Assembly: GCA_023387335.1 (NCBI GenBank)
Contig: JAEWIF010000056.1
Coordinates: 62,001-126,000 of the forward strand
Direction of reading: 5' to 3'
Source: Pseudomonadota bacterium
GTDB lineage: Bacteria > Pseudomonadota > Gammaproteobacteria > Burkholderiales > Burkholderiaceae_C
DNA length: 64,000 nucleotides
The notes under the pieces were generated by a model. It searched no databases. It was not told the DNA's origin and worked only from the letters and a program-made list of their open reading frames with translations. Positions within the stretch are counted from its first letter, which is position 1. Every line of letters starts with the position of its first letter. The position numbers were made by a program, and so were the translations under genes. This document shows, piece after piece, positions 36,262 to 49,687 of this stretch.

Positions 36262-36761
36262 TTTTTCGGTGCCGGCGCCGGAGCCGGCGGTGCATTGTTG
36301 GTCCCGCCGTCGGCCGCCTTGTTGTAGAGGAACTGGCCGATCAGATTCTCCAGCACCACGGCCGACTGCGTGGTGGTGATGGTATCGCCCGGGGCGAGGT
36401 TCTTCTCGTCGGCGCCGGCTTCCACGCCGATGTACTGCTCACCCAGCAGGCCGCTGGTGAGGATCTTGAGCGAACTGTCCTTGGGGAACTGGTAGCGGGT
36501 CTCGAGGTCGAGCGTCACGCGCGCCTGGAAGCTCTTGTCGTCGAAGCTGATCGACTCGACCCGGCCGACCACCACGCCCGCGCTGCGCACCGCCGCCTGG
36601 CGCTTCAGGCCGCCGATGTTGTCGAACTTGGCCGTGACCCGGTAGGTGGACTGGAAGCTCAGGCTGAGCAGGTTGGCCGACTGCAGGGCCAGGAACAGCA
36701 GCGCCGCGGCGCCCACGAGCACGAACAGGCCCACCCACAAGTCGTTCTTGGAACGTTCCAT
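36258..36761 (-). CDS. mlaD: MCE-domain phospholipid transport protein MlaD
   Basis: A periplasmic MCE hexamer anchored in the inner membrane, forming the lipid channel of MlaFEDB. The 167-residue protein has one N-terminal helix (LWVGLFVLVGAAALLFLALQ). The MCE domain follows with AKFDNIGGLKRQAAVRSAGVVVGRVESI and LLGEQYIGVEAGADEKNLAPGD, and then a C-terminal helix and an Ala/Pro tail. It starts 12 bp after mlaE and overlaps mlaA by 4 bp. Confidence 0.95.
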   Translation of the reverse strand: MERSKNDLWVGLFVLVGAAALLFLALQSANLLSLSFQSTYRVTAKFDNIGGLKRQAAVRSAGVVVGRVESISFDDKSFQARVTLDLETRYQFPKDSSLKILTSGLLGEQYIGVEAGADEKNLAPGDTITTTQSAVVLENLIGQFLYNKAADGGTNNAPPAPAPAPKK

Positions 36762-36773
36762 ATGCCTTCAATC

Positions 36774-37556
36774 CTAGATGCTGAACATCATCGCGGTGAG
36801 CACGAAATCGAGCCCCAGCACCGCCAGCGACCCCGCCACCACGGTGCGCGTCGTGGCGCGCGAAACACCTTCCGGCGTGGGATGCGCCTCGTAGCCCTGC
36901 AGCAGCGCGATGAAAGTGACCGTGACGCCGAACACCAGGCTCTTGACGACGCCGTTGCCGACGTCGCGCCAGACATCCACGCCGCCCTGCATCTGGCTCC
37001 AGAACGCGCCCGGGTCCACGCCGATGAGCAGCACGCCGACCACGTAGCCGCCGATGATGCCGACGGCGCTGAACACCGCGGCCAGCAGCGGCATGGCGAT
37101 CACGCCGCCCCAGAAGCGCGGCGCCAGGATGCGGCGCACCGGGTCGACCGCCATCATCTCCATCGCCGACAGCTGCTCGCCCGCCTTCATCAGGCCGATC
37201 TCGGCCGTGAGCGAGGTGCCGGCGCGTCCGGCGAACAGGAGCGCGGTGACGACCGGTCCGAGCTCCCGCACGAGCGAGAGCGCGACCAGCAGGCCGAGCG
37301 CCTCCGACGAGCCATAGCGCTGCAGCGTGTAGTAGCCCTGCAGGCCGAGCACGAAGCCGACGAACAGGCCCGACACCGTGATGATGGCCAGCGAGTAGTT
37401 GCCCAGGAAATGGACCTGGTCGCGCACCAGGCCGAAGCGGCGCAGCGCGGGCCCGGTCAGTGAAAGCAGGCGCGCCAGCAGGCGCGCGCCGCGGCCCAGG
37501 TCGGCCAGCATGCCGCGGGTGGCGCGGCCGATGTCGGCGGGATGCCACCAGCTCAT
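36774..37556 (-). CDS. mlaE: Phospholipid transporter permease MlaE
   Basis: The MlaE-type permease of the MlaFEDB complex. The 260-residue protein shows the family pattern: FLGNYSLAIITVSGLFVGFVLGLQGYYTL, LVRELGPVVTALLFAGRAGTSLTAEIGLMKAGEQLSAM and PRFWGGVIAMPLLAAVFSAVGI. About five membrane segments follow a short amphipathic start. It overlaps mlaF by 4 bp. Confidence 0.95.
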   Translation of the reverse strand: MSWWHPADIGRATRGMLADLGRGARLLARLLSLTGPALRRFGLVRDQVHFLGNYSLAIITVSGLFVGFVLGLQGYYTLQRYGSSEALGLLVALSLVRELGPVVTALLFAGRAGTSLTAEIGLMKAGEQLSAMEMMAVDPVRRILAPRFWGGVIAMPLLAAVFSAVGIIGGYVVGVLLIGVDPGAFWSQMQGGVDVWRDVGNGVVKSLVFGVTVTFIALLQGYEAHPTPEGVSRATTRTVVAGSLAVLGLDFVLTAMMFSI

Positions 37557-38374
37557 TGGCCGAACCCTCCGCCGAAGTCCTGCGAGACCGTGGGACCGGG
37601 ATAGTGGAAATGCACCGGACCTTCGGGCCGGGCGTTGACGAACTGCGCGACCAGCGGATCGTTGGATGCGCGCACCTGCTCGGGCGTGCCCTGGGCGGCG
37701 ATCTTCCCGTTGGCCAGGATGATCACCTGGTCGGCGATGCGGAAGGTCTCTTCGAGGTCGTGCGAGACCACGATGCTGGTGATGCCCAGCGAGTCGTTCA
37801 GGCGGCGGATCAACTGCGCCGCGGTGCCGAGCGAGATCGGGTCGAGGCCGGCGAAGGGCTCGTCGTACATCACCAGGTCGGGATCGAGCGCGATGGCGCG
37901 CGCCAGTGCCACGCGGCGAGCCATGCCGCCGGAGATTTCGCTGGGCAGCAGGTCGCGCGCACCGCGCAGGCCGACGGCGTTGAGCTTCATCAGCACGATG
38001 TCGCGCACCAGCGCTTCGGACAGCTGGGTGTGTTCGCGCAGGGGAAAGGCCACGTTGTCGAACACCGACATGTCGGTGAACAGCGCGCCGAACTGGAACA
38101 GCATGCCCATGCGGCGCCGCGCGGCGTACAGGCCGTCGCGGTCCAGCGTGGCGACTTCCTGGCCTTCGAAGCGAAGGCTGCCGCGCTGGGCGCGCACCTG
38201 GCCGCCGATCAGGCGCAGCACCGTGGTCTTGCCGCCGCCGGACGCGCCCATCAGCGCGGTCACCTTGCCGCGCGGGACGGTGAAGCTCACGCCGTCGAGG
38301 ATGCGGCGCTCACCGTAGCCGAAGCTCAGGTCTTGGCATTCGACGAGCGGACTGTCGGGATCGGGCATGCGCAT
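37553..38374 (-). CDS. mlaF: Phospholipid transporter ATP-binding protein MlaF
   Basis: The ATPase of the MlaFEDB transporter that maintains outer-membrane lipid asymmetry. The 273-residue protein shows Walker A GASGGGKTTVL, the signature ISGGMARRVALARA, Walker B LVMYDEPFAGLDP and the H-loop IVVSHDLEE. A short C-terminal tail matches the MlaF interlocking arm. Two in-frame ATG codons exist (38374 and 38368). It is the first gene of the long minus-strand run. The 125 bp upstream hold a small CCGGT/ACCGG hairpin (38391-38406) and no clear promoter. Confidence 0.95.
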   Translation of the reverse strand: MRMPDPDSPLVECQDLSFGYGERRILDGVSFTVPRGKVTALMGASGGGKTTVLRLIGGQVRAQRGSLRFEGQEVATLDRDGLYAARRRMGMLFQFGALFTDMSVFDNVAFPLREHTQLSEALVRDIVLMKLNAVGLRGARDLLPSEISGGMARRVALARAIALDPDLVMYDEPFAGLDPISLGTAAQLIRRLNDSLGITSIVVSHDLEETFRIADQVIILANGKIAAQGTPEQVRASNDPLVAQFVNARPEGPVHFHYPGPTVSQDFGGGFGQ

Positions 38375-38499
38375 GGATGGGCCGGGAGGACCGGTGATGA
38401 TACCGGCCCACCCTCCCCGAGCGACTTAGCCGTGGATGAGCAGCCACACACTGGCGCCGCCCGTCGCGCCGGGGCTCCAAGTCAGCGGATGGTCAGCCT

Positions 38500-39966
<1,467 letters not shown>

Positions 39967-39993
39967 TCTTGTTTCCTCGCTCCGTCAGGGGCT

Positions 39994-44724
<4,731 letters not shown>

Positions 44725-44762
44725 GGCACGCTCTCCAGGTCAGGTCGGGATCAGGGTTTGCG

Positions 44763-44791
44763 AGCATATGACAGTCCAGCACCGTCGCCAA
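44763..44791 (-). promoter_or_regulatory. Candidate sigma70 promoter for gltBD
   Basis: On the minus strand TTGGCG (44786-44791), exactly 17 bp of spacer, then TATGCT (44763-44768). Each box matches 4 of 6 consensus bases. It lies 39 bp upstream of the gltB ATG and 6 bp from the edge of the RAYT-flanking repeat. Confidence 0.4.
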
Positions 44792-44797
44792 GCAGAT

Positions 44798-44812
44798 TAA
44801 TCGGGGTCAGAT
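44798..44812 (+). repeat. Left terminal inverted repeat of RAYT unit
   Basis: TAATCGGGGTCAGAT, a perfect inverted copy of 45572-45586. It also forms one arm of a local hairpin with 44814-44819. Confidence 0.8.
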
Positions 44813-44860
44813 TCCGATTTTCCCGTCGCGATCTAGGTCGCGTACCTAATTGGGGACAGA

Positions 44861-45553
44861 TCAGATCCGGTTCTTGTGAGGACGCCCTGCCGGCTTGGGC
44901 GCGGCCCTCCGGTCGGTACGTCGCTCCAGCTCGGCCACATATGCGGCATCCCCGAGCGCCCAGCCCCGGTGGGTCGAGCCGGCCAACGCCTCTTTCGTGT
45001 CGCGGCTGATGCCTGCCGTGATGAGCTCGCCGTAGGCCAGCTCGCGGGCGAACGGCGTGTTGCCCAAGGACCAGAACAGCGGATGCGGCGTGACGAGCCG
45101 ATCGTTCGCGACGCCAGCGTAGTGCCGATGGCTCGACCAGGGGTACTGCGCCGGGTCAGCAACCATCCCGGCGCGCACCGGATTCAGGTCGATGTAGACC
45201 ATGCAGGCCAGCAGGTAGCGCTCGGCCTGGATCAGCGTCGAGCGATAGCGGCCTTCGAACAGCGTGCCGGTGCGCTGCTGCTGCGCGTTGAAGTGGCGGA
45301 CATAGCGCCGGCCGACCGCCTGCATCATCTGGGGCAGGCCGGTTTCGGTCTCCGGCGTGGCCAGGATGTGGAAGTGGTTGCCCATCAACACGTAGCTGTG
45401 GATCGCCACCTTCAGCTCGCGCGAGTAGGTCTCGACAAGCTCGAGCAGGAGCCGATAGTCGTCGTCGCCCGCGAAGATCGGCTGGCGGTTGTTGCCCCGC
45501 TGGATCACATGGTGCGGGTAGCCAGGGAGCGTGAGCCGGGGAAGACGGGCCAT
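44861..45553 (-). CDS. REP-associated tyrosine transposase (Y1/IS200-like)
   Basis: A 230-residue single-strand-acting HUH nuclease related to IS200/IS605 transposases. The fold start is LTLPGYPHHVIQRGNNRQPIF, the metal-binding HUH pair is His60-Phe-His62 (MGNHFHILATPE) and the catalytic Tyr is probably Tyr120 in YIDLNPVRAGM. A basic C-terminal tail (RRTDRRAAPKPAGRPHKNRI) extends beyond the Y1 domain, as in RAYT proteins. All catalytic residues are present, so it may be active or domesticated. It lies immediately upstream of gltB on the same strand and is enclosed by 15-bp inverted repeats. Confidence 0.92.
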   Translation of the reverse strand: MARLPRLTLPGYPHHVIQRGNNRQPIFAGDDDYRLLLELVETYSRELKVAIHSYVLMGNHFHILATPETETGLPQMMQAVGRRYVRHFNAQQQRTGTLFEGRYRSTLIQAERYLLACMVYIDLNPVRAGMVADPAQYPWSSHRHYAGVANDRLVTPHPLFWSLGNTPFARELAYGELITAGISRDTKEALAGSTHRGWALGDAAYVAELERRTDRRAAPKPAGRPHKNRI

Positions 45554-45571
45554 TCGAGCGTGGAAATGAGG

Positions 45572-45586
45572 ATCTGACCCCGATTA
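45572..45586 (+). repeat. Right terminal inverted repeat of RAYT unit
   Basis: ATCTGACCCCGATTA, a perfect inverted copy of 44798-44812. It lies 18 bp upstream of the transposase start codon. Confidence 0.8.
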
Positions 45587-45684
45587 TGGGATCGGCGTCG
45601 GCTGACGACGGGGTACGAGCCGCACCGACAGAACAGAGCACGGCCGCGTCCCACAATGGCTGAACCCTAGACGGGGAGGACGCC

Positions 45685-45879
45685 GTGCCATTTGCTGTCT
45701 ACATGATCGGTTTCCTGGTGTTCATGGCCGGTGTGGTGTGGGCCGCCGTCGTCGTCGGCGTGCCGCAGCTCTACATCACCTTCGGCGCGCTCGCGCTCAT
45801 CGTGATCGGCGCGCTGGTGGCGTTCGGCCGCTCGCGCAATCGCGATCACCACGACCGCCGTCGCCACGGAAATTACTAG
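45685..45879 (+). CDS. Small two-helix membrane protein
   Basis: A 64-residue protein with two hydrophobic segments, VYMIGFLVFMAGVVWAAVVV and LYITFGALALIVIGALVAF, joined by a short GVPQ turn. A very basic, His/Arg-rich tail (RSRNRDHHDRRRHGNY) should face the cytoplasm. The GTG start at 45685 has GGGGAGGA at good spacing. I recognise no named family. Small inner-membrane proteins of this layout are common in Comamonadaceae and their role is unknown. It is convergent with the methyltransferase gene, 18 bp away. Confidence 0.65.
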   Translation: MPFAVYMIGFLVFMAGVVWAAVVVGVPQLYITFGALALIVIGALVAFGRSRNRDHHDRRRHGNY

Positions 45880-45897
45880 CCGCTGGAAGACTTCCAG

Positions 45898-46746
45898 CTA
45901 GTCGGCCGCCTGCGCCGCCGCCGGAAAACGCACCGCTTCGAGGTCCTGCAAGCCGAACTCCGCGAGGAGCGCGCGCAGGCGCTGCGCCGCGCTGCGCTTG
46001 CGGCGCCCGGTGTAGCGGGCCAGGATCAGTTCGTTCTTCATGCTGTGTTCCCAGCCGACCAGCTCGGTCACGGTGACCGAGTAGCCGCATGCCTCGAGGT
46101 AGAGGCAGCGCAACACGTTGGTGAGCTGGCTGCCCACCTCGCGCGTGTGCAGCGGGTGCCGCCAGAGCTCCGCCAGCGGCGTGCGGGCTAGCGACAGCGC
46201 CTTGTCCTGGCGCAGGTGCGCCGCGACCTCGGCCTGGCAGCACGGCACCAGCACCATGCCCGCCGCGTGCTTGCGCAGGCCGAAGGCGATGGCGTCGTCG
46301 GTGGCGGTATCGCAGGCGTGCAGCGCGGTGACCATGTCGACGCGCTCGGGCAAGGCAGCGTCATCGGCGGCATCGGCCGCGCTGGTGTGCAGGAACTGCA
46401 TGCGCTCGAAGCCGAAGCGCTGCGCCAGGGAGCGCGAACGCTCCACCAGGTCCTGCCGCGTCTCGATGCCGAACACCTTGCCGCGGCCCGATGGCTGCAG
46501 GGAAAGGTCGTAGACGATGAAGCCCAGGTAGGACTTGCCGGCCCCGTGGTCGACGATGGTCGGTCCTTCGTCCCCCTGCGGCAGCTCGCGCAGCAGCTGG
46601 TCGATGAACTGGTGCAGGTGATAGACCTGCTTCAGCTTGCGGCGCGAATCCTGGTTGAGCTTGCCCTCGCGCGTGAGGATGTGCAGTTCCTTGAGCAGCT
46701 CGGTCGACTGCCCCGGCCGCAGTTGCAGTTGCTCGACGACGCTCAT
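45898..46746 (-). CDS. Class I SAM-dependent methyltransferase (Methyltransf_32-like)
   Basis: A 282-residue protein with a Rossmann methyltransferase core. Motif I is IVDHGAGKSYLGFIVYDL, then comes the second-strand FGIETRQDLVERS, an acidic site MVTALHACDTATDD, and a VPCCQAEVAAHL motif resembling the CCx of tRNA-methyltransferase-13-like proteins. The N-terminal 60 residues are helical (VEQLQLRPGQSTELLKELHI). The substrate is unknown, and RNA is a guess based on the CC motif. The ATG at 46746 overlaps the DUF1415 stop by 4 bp, so the two are cotranslated. Confidence 0.82.
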   Translation of the reverse strand: MSVVEQLQLRPGQSTELLKELHILTREGKLNQDSRRKLKQVYHLHQFIDQLLRELPQGDEGPTIVDHGAGKSYLGFIVYDLSLQPSGRGKVFGIETRQDLVERSRSLAQRFGFERMQFLHTSAADAADDAALPERVDMVTALHACDTATDDAIAFGLRKHAAGMVLVPCCQAEVAAHLRQDKALSLARTPLAELWRHPLHTREVGSQLTNVLRCLYLEACGYSVTVTELVGWEHSMKNELILARYTGRRKRSAAQRLRALLAEFGLQDLEAVRFPAAAQAAD

Positions 46747-47306
46747 GACCGGCCCGCTCCAAGCGCGTTCCACCCCGCCGGGCCCAGCCGTTCAAGCGTC
46801 TGGATGTTCGTCTCGTAGATCGCATCGGCCTCGGGGAATGCCGCGACGGCGCGGTCCATGCTCTCCTCGCGCAGCAAGTGCAGCGTGGGCCACGGCGAGC
46901 GATTGCTGAAGTTGGCCATGTCGTCCTCGTCGGCGCCGGCGAAGACGAACGCCGGATGGAAGCTGGCCAGTTGCAGCACGCCGGCGAGCTTGCGACGCTG
47001 CAGCAGGCGCTCGCCCCGGCGCACCAGGTCGTTGAACAGAAGGAACTCGTCGAAGCCGCGCGGCACCACCAGCAGCGTGGTGTCGCGCCGGCTCGCTTCG
47101 AGCGCGAGCAGATCGGTGACCTCGGCGTCGAGGTGCTCGATGACGCCCGGAACATCGTCCGCCGCGCAGGCCGCCAGGTGCACCTGGCCTTTCACGTGCA
47201 CCGCCTTCGCGAACGGGCACAGGTTGAGACCGATCACCGCACGCTCGAGCCAGCGGCGGGTGTCGTCGAGTACCTGGTTTGCGGGGGGGCGAGAGGCGTC
47301 GGCCAT
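46743..47306 (-). CDS. DUF1415 family protein
   Basis: A 187-residue protein matching the DUF1415 pattern: TRRWLERAVIGLNLCPFAKAV at the N-terminus, LVVPRGFDEFLLFNDLV, LQLASFHPAFVFAG and NRSPWPTLHLLREESMDRA. The conserved Cys in NLCPF and the FHP motif may be functional residues, but no activity is established that I know of. It overlaps the downstream methyltransferase by 4 bp, which suggests a functional partnership. It is separated by 32 bp from the MFS gene on the same strand. Confidence 0.88.
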   Translation of the reverse strand: MADASRPPANQVLDDTRRWLERAVIGLNLCPFAKAVHVKGQVHLAACAADDVPGVIEHLDAEVTDLLALEASRRDTTLLVVPRGFDEFLLFNDLVRRGERLLQRRKLAGVLQLASFHPAFVFAGADEDDMANFSNRSPWPTLHLLREESMDRAVAAFPEADAIYETNIQTLERLGPAGWNALGAGRS

Positions 47307-47338
47307 GGGGGCGCGATTCTAAGAGCGGGGCCTATTCC

Positions 47339-48538
47339 CTAGTGCGGGCGCGCTTGTGGCAGGCGCCTGGCCCAGGCGGCCAGCAGCAGGCCGCAGGCGG
47401 CGCAAGCGGCCGTGACGAGCCAGCTCCATTGCCAGCCCCCTGCCCTGGCGGCGACCCACGCGACGGCGGGCGGACCGAGGAACTGGCCGAGTGCGGACCA
47501 CTGCTGCATCCATCCGACCGTGGTGGAGACGGTGTCTTCACCCGGGGCGAGTCGCACCGCGAGAGAGAACAACGTGCCGGGGATCACGCCGCCGACCGCG
47601 GAGAAGGCCAGCACCGCGACGTAGCGCAGCACGGGGCCTGCGCCGGTGGGGGGCAGCACGTCGGCGAACGCGAGGACGGCGGCCGCCGCCATGGTGATGT
47701 AGCCGATCGCGAGCAATCGCGGCGCCGGCACGCCGCGTTGGAGCAGGCGGCCCGAAGCCAGGTTGCCGGTCATGTTGACGGCCGCGGCGAACGCGGTAGC
47801 CGCGGCGGCCGTCGACGGCGCGATGCCCGCGGCGAGGTAGATCGAAGGCAGGAAACCGATCACCGCCAGCCATTGCGCCGAGTAGACGCCGAACGCGAAG
47901 GCGACCAGCCAGGGGCCGGGCGCGGCCAGCGTGCGGCGGATGCGGGCGGCCCACTGCGCGGGAGCGGCACCGCCCGCGTGCGGATCACGCGGCAGCTGCC
48001 TCGCCAGCGCAAGAGCCATCACCAGCGACAGCGCGCCCAGCAGCCACCACCAGCCCGGCCAGCCGGCCCACGCCATCCACGCGGGCCCGCACAGCAAGGC
48101 GAGCGCCGTCGCGAACGGCATGTACGCGCCCCAGACGCCGAGCATCGCGCTCATGCGTCGAGCCGCGACCAATCGGCGGATGAGCCCCGGCGCGGGCATG
48201 GAGGCGAGCAGGAAGCCAAGGCCTTCGAGTGCACGAAGCGCGAGGAGAGCCGCGGGCGTGGTGACGAACCCGCCTGCGATGCTGGCGATGCCCGTGAGCG
48301 CCAGGCCCGCGACCATCGTCCGCTTCAGGCCCAGGCGATCGGCCGCGAGACCCACCATCAGTCCCAGCGTCATGCCGGCGAACTGCACCAGCGACAACAG
48401 GAATCCTGCCTCGACCAGCGTGAGGCCCAGCCCCTCGCGCAGCACCGGGATGGCGGGCGGCAGCTTGCCCACATGGACCGCGGCCGCGACGCCGCCCGCG
48501 ACCACGAGCCAGGCGCGGCCCTCGCCCGCGGGCGTCAC
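47339..48538 (-). CDS. Major facilitator superfamily transporter
   Basis: A 399-residue protein with about 12 hydrophobic helices. MFS signatures include GLMVGLAADRLGLKRTMVAGL after TM2 and an equivalent region in the second half. It resembles the CynX/NimT-type or general sugar-phosphate/drug-porter branch. The substrate is unknown. The start is a GTG at 48538 overlapping the dgt stop as GTGA (4 bp), so it is coupled to dgt at the end of the pil-aro-dgt chain. Confidence 0.86.
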   Translation of the reverse strand: MTPAGEGRAWLVVAGGVAAAVHVGKLPPAIPVLREGLGLTLVEAGFLLSLVQFAGMTLGLMVGLAADRLGLKRTMVAGLALTGIASIAGGFVTTPAALLALRALEGLGFLLASMPAPGLIRRLVAARRMSAMLGVWGAYMPFATALALLCGPAWMAWAGWPGWWWLLGALSLVMALALARQLPRDPHAGGAAPAQWAARIRRTLAAPGPWLVAFAFGVYSAQWLAVIGFLPSIYLAAGIAPSTAAAATAFAAAVNMTGNLASGRLLQRGVPAPRLLAIGYITMAAAAVLAFADVLPPTGAGPVLRYVAVLAFSAVGGVIPGTLFSLAVRLAPGEDTVSTTVGWMQQWSALGQFLGPPAVAWVAARAGGWQWSWLVTAACAACGLLLAAWARRLPQARPH

Positions 48539-49665
48539 GGCAGCAGGCGCCGGCCGGTGAGCCGCTCGTGCTCGCGTGCCGCGAAGCGGTCGGTCATGCC
48601 CGCGATGTAGTCGGCGACGGCGCGCTCGCGGTCGCCTCGCGCATCGAAGCCACCGCCCATCTGCGCCGGGTCGGCGACGTAGGCGGCGAACAGCTCGCGC
48701 ACGACGTCCTTGGCGAGGCCGGTGGTTTCGTTCACCTGCGGATGGCGATAGAGGTTGTGCAGCAGGAACTGCTTGAGCTGAGCCGACTGGGCCTGCATGC
48801 CCGGGCTGAATCGCACCAGCGGCGCGGCCGCGCGCGCGGCATCGGCGCTGTCCACGCCGCTGGCGCGCAGCGCCTCCTGCGTGGCATCGATGACGTCGTA
48901 CACCTGCGCGCTGAGCATCCGCCGGATCGACTCATAGAGGACGCGGCGGCCCTGCAGCTGCGGATGCTCGGCCAGGGTCTGGCGACGGAAGCGTTCGAAC
49001 AGCGGCACGGCTTCCAGTTGCTCGATGGTGATCAGGCCGGATCGCACGCCGTCGTCGATGTCGTGGGCGTTGTAGGCGATCTCGTCGGCCAGGTTGCACA
49101 GTTGGGCTTCCAGGCTGGGCTGCGTGCGCTCGAGGAAACGGCGGCCGACGCCGCCCGGTTCGCGCTGCTCCAGCTTCTGGGCATTGGCGCGCGAGCAGTG
49201 CTTGAGGATGCCCTCGCGCGTTTCGAAGCAGAGGTTCAGGCCGTCGAAGGCGGGGTAGCGTTCCTCGAGCTGGTCGACCACGCGCAGGCTCTGCAGGTTG
49301 TGCTCGAAACCGCCGTGCGATTGCATGCAGTCGTTCAGCGCATCCTGGCCGGCATGGCCGAAGGGCGTGTGGCCCAGATCGTGGGCGAGCGCTATGGCTT
49401 CGACCAGGTCTTCATTCAGGCCCAGCGGACGCGCGATGGACCGGCCCAGCTGCGCCACTTCCAGCGAATGCGTCAGCCGGGTGCGGAACAGGTCGCCTTC
49501 GTGGTTGAGGAAGACCTGGGTCTTGTAGACCAGGCGGCGAAAGGCGGTGGAGTGGACGATGCGATCGCGGTCGCGCTGGAAGCCGGTGCGGGTGGGCGCC
49601 GGCGCCTCGGCGTGGCGGCGGCCGCGCGAGCGGTTCGGGTCTGAGGCGTAGAGAGCCAGCGGCAT
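48535..49665 (-). CDS. dgt: dGTPase-like triphosphohydrolase
   Basis: An HD-domain deoxynucleoside triphosphate triphosphohydrolase of the bacterial dGTPase-like group (376 residues). It cleaves dNTPs to nucleoside plus triphosphate and so shapes dNTP pools. HD metal residues are visible: FRTRLTHSLEVAQLGRSIA, AIALAHDLGHTPFGHAGQDAL, and the third Asp in LADEIAYNAHDIDDG. An N-terminal RDRDRIVHSTAFRRLVYKTQVF block is typical. It lies 22 bp after aroB, a common betaproteobacterial arrangement. Confidence 0.93.
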   Translation of the reverse strand: MPLALYASDPNRSRGRRHAEAPAPTRTGFQRDRDRIVHSTAFRRLVYKTQVFLNHEGDLFRTRLTHSLEVAQLGRSIARPLGLNEDLVEAIALAHDLGHTPFGHAGQDALNDCMQSHGGFEHNLQSLRVVDQLEERYPAFDGLNLCFETREGILKHCSRANAQKLEQREPGGVGRRFLERTQPSLEAQLCNLADEIAYNAHDIDDGVRSGLITIEQLEAVPLFERFRRQTLAEHPQLQGRRVLYESIRRMLSAQVYDVIDATQEALRASGVDSADAARAAAPLVRFSPGMQAQSAQLKQFLLHNLYRHPQVNETTGLAKDVVRELFAAYVADPAQMGGGFDARGDRERAVADYIAGMTDRFAAREHERLTGRRLLP

Positions 49666-49687
49666 GGCGAAGGCGGCGCTACCGCGC

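Larger units (their letters stand above)
44798..45586 (-). mobile_element. RAYT unit with perfect 15-bp terminal inverted repeats
   Basis: TAATCGGGGTCAGAT at 44798-44812 is exactly the reverse complement of ATCTGACCCCGATTA at 45572-45586, and the pair encloses one transposase gene. Both ends can fold into short hairpins: AATCGG/CCGATT at 44799-44819 and CCGAT/ATCGG at 45580-45595. A related internal copy, TAATTGGGGACAGATC, lies at 44848-44863. REP-like ends around a Y1 transposase are typical of REP-associated elements. No target-site duplication is obvious. Confidence 0.75.

Noticed and set aside
38391..38406. CCGGT/ACCGG hairpin upstream of mlaF as a terminator for gltBD or an operator
   Set aside because: The stem is only 5 bp, too weak to support a call.
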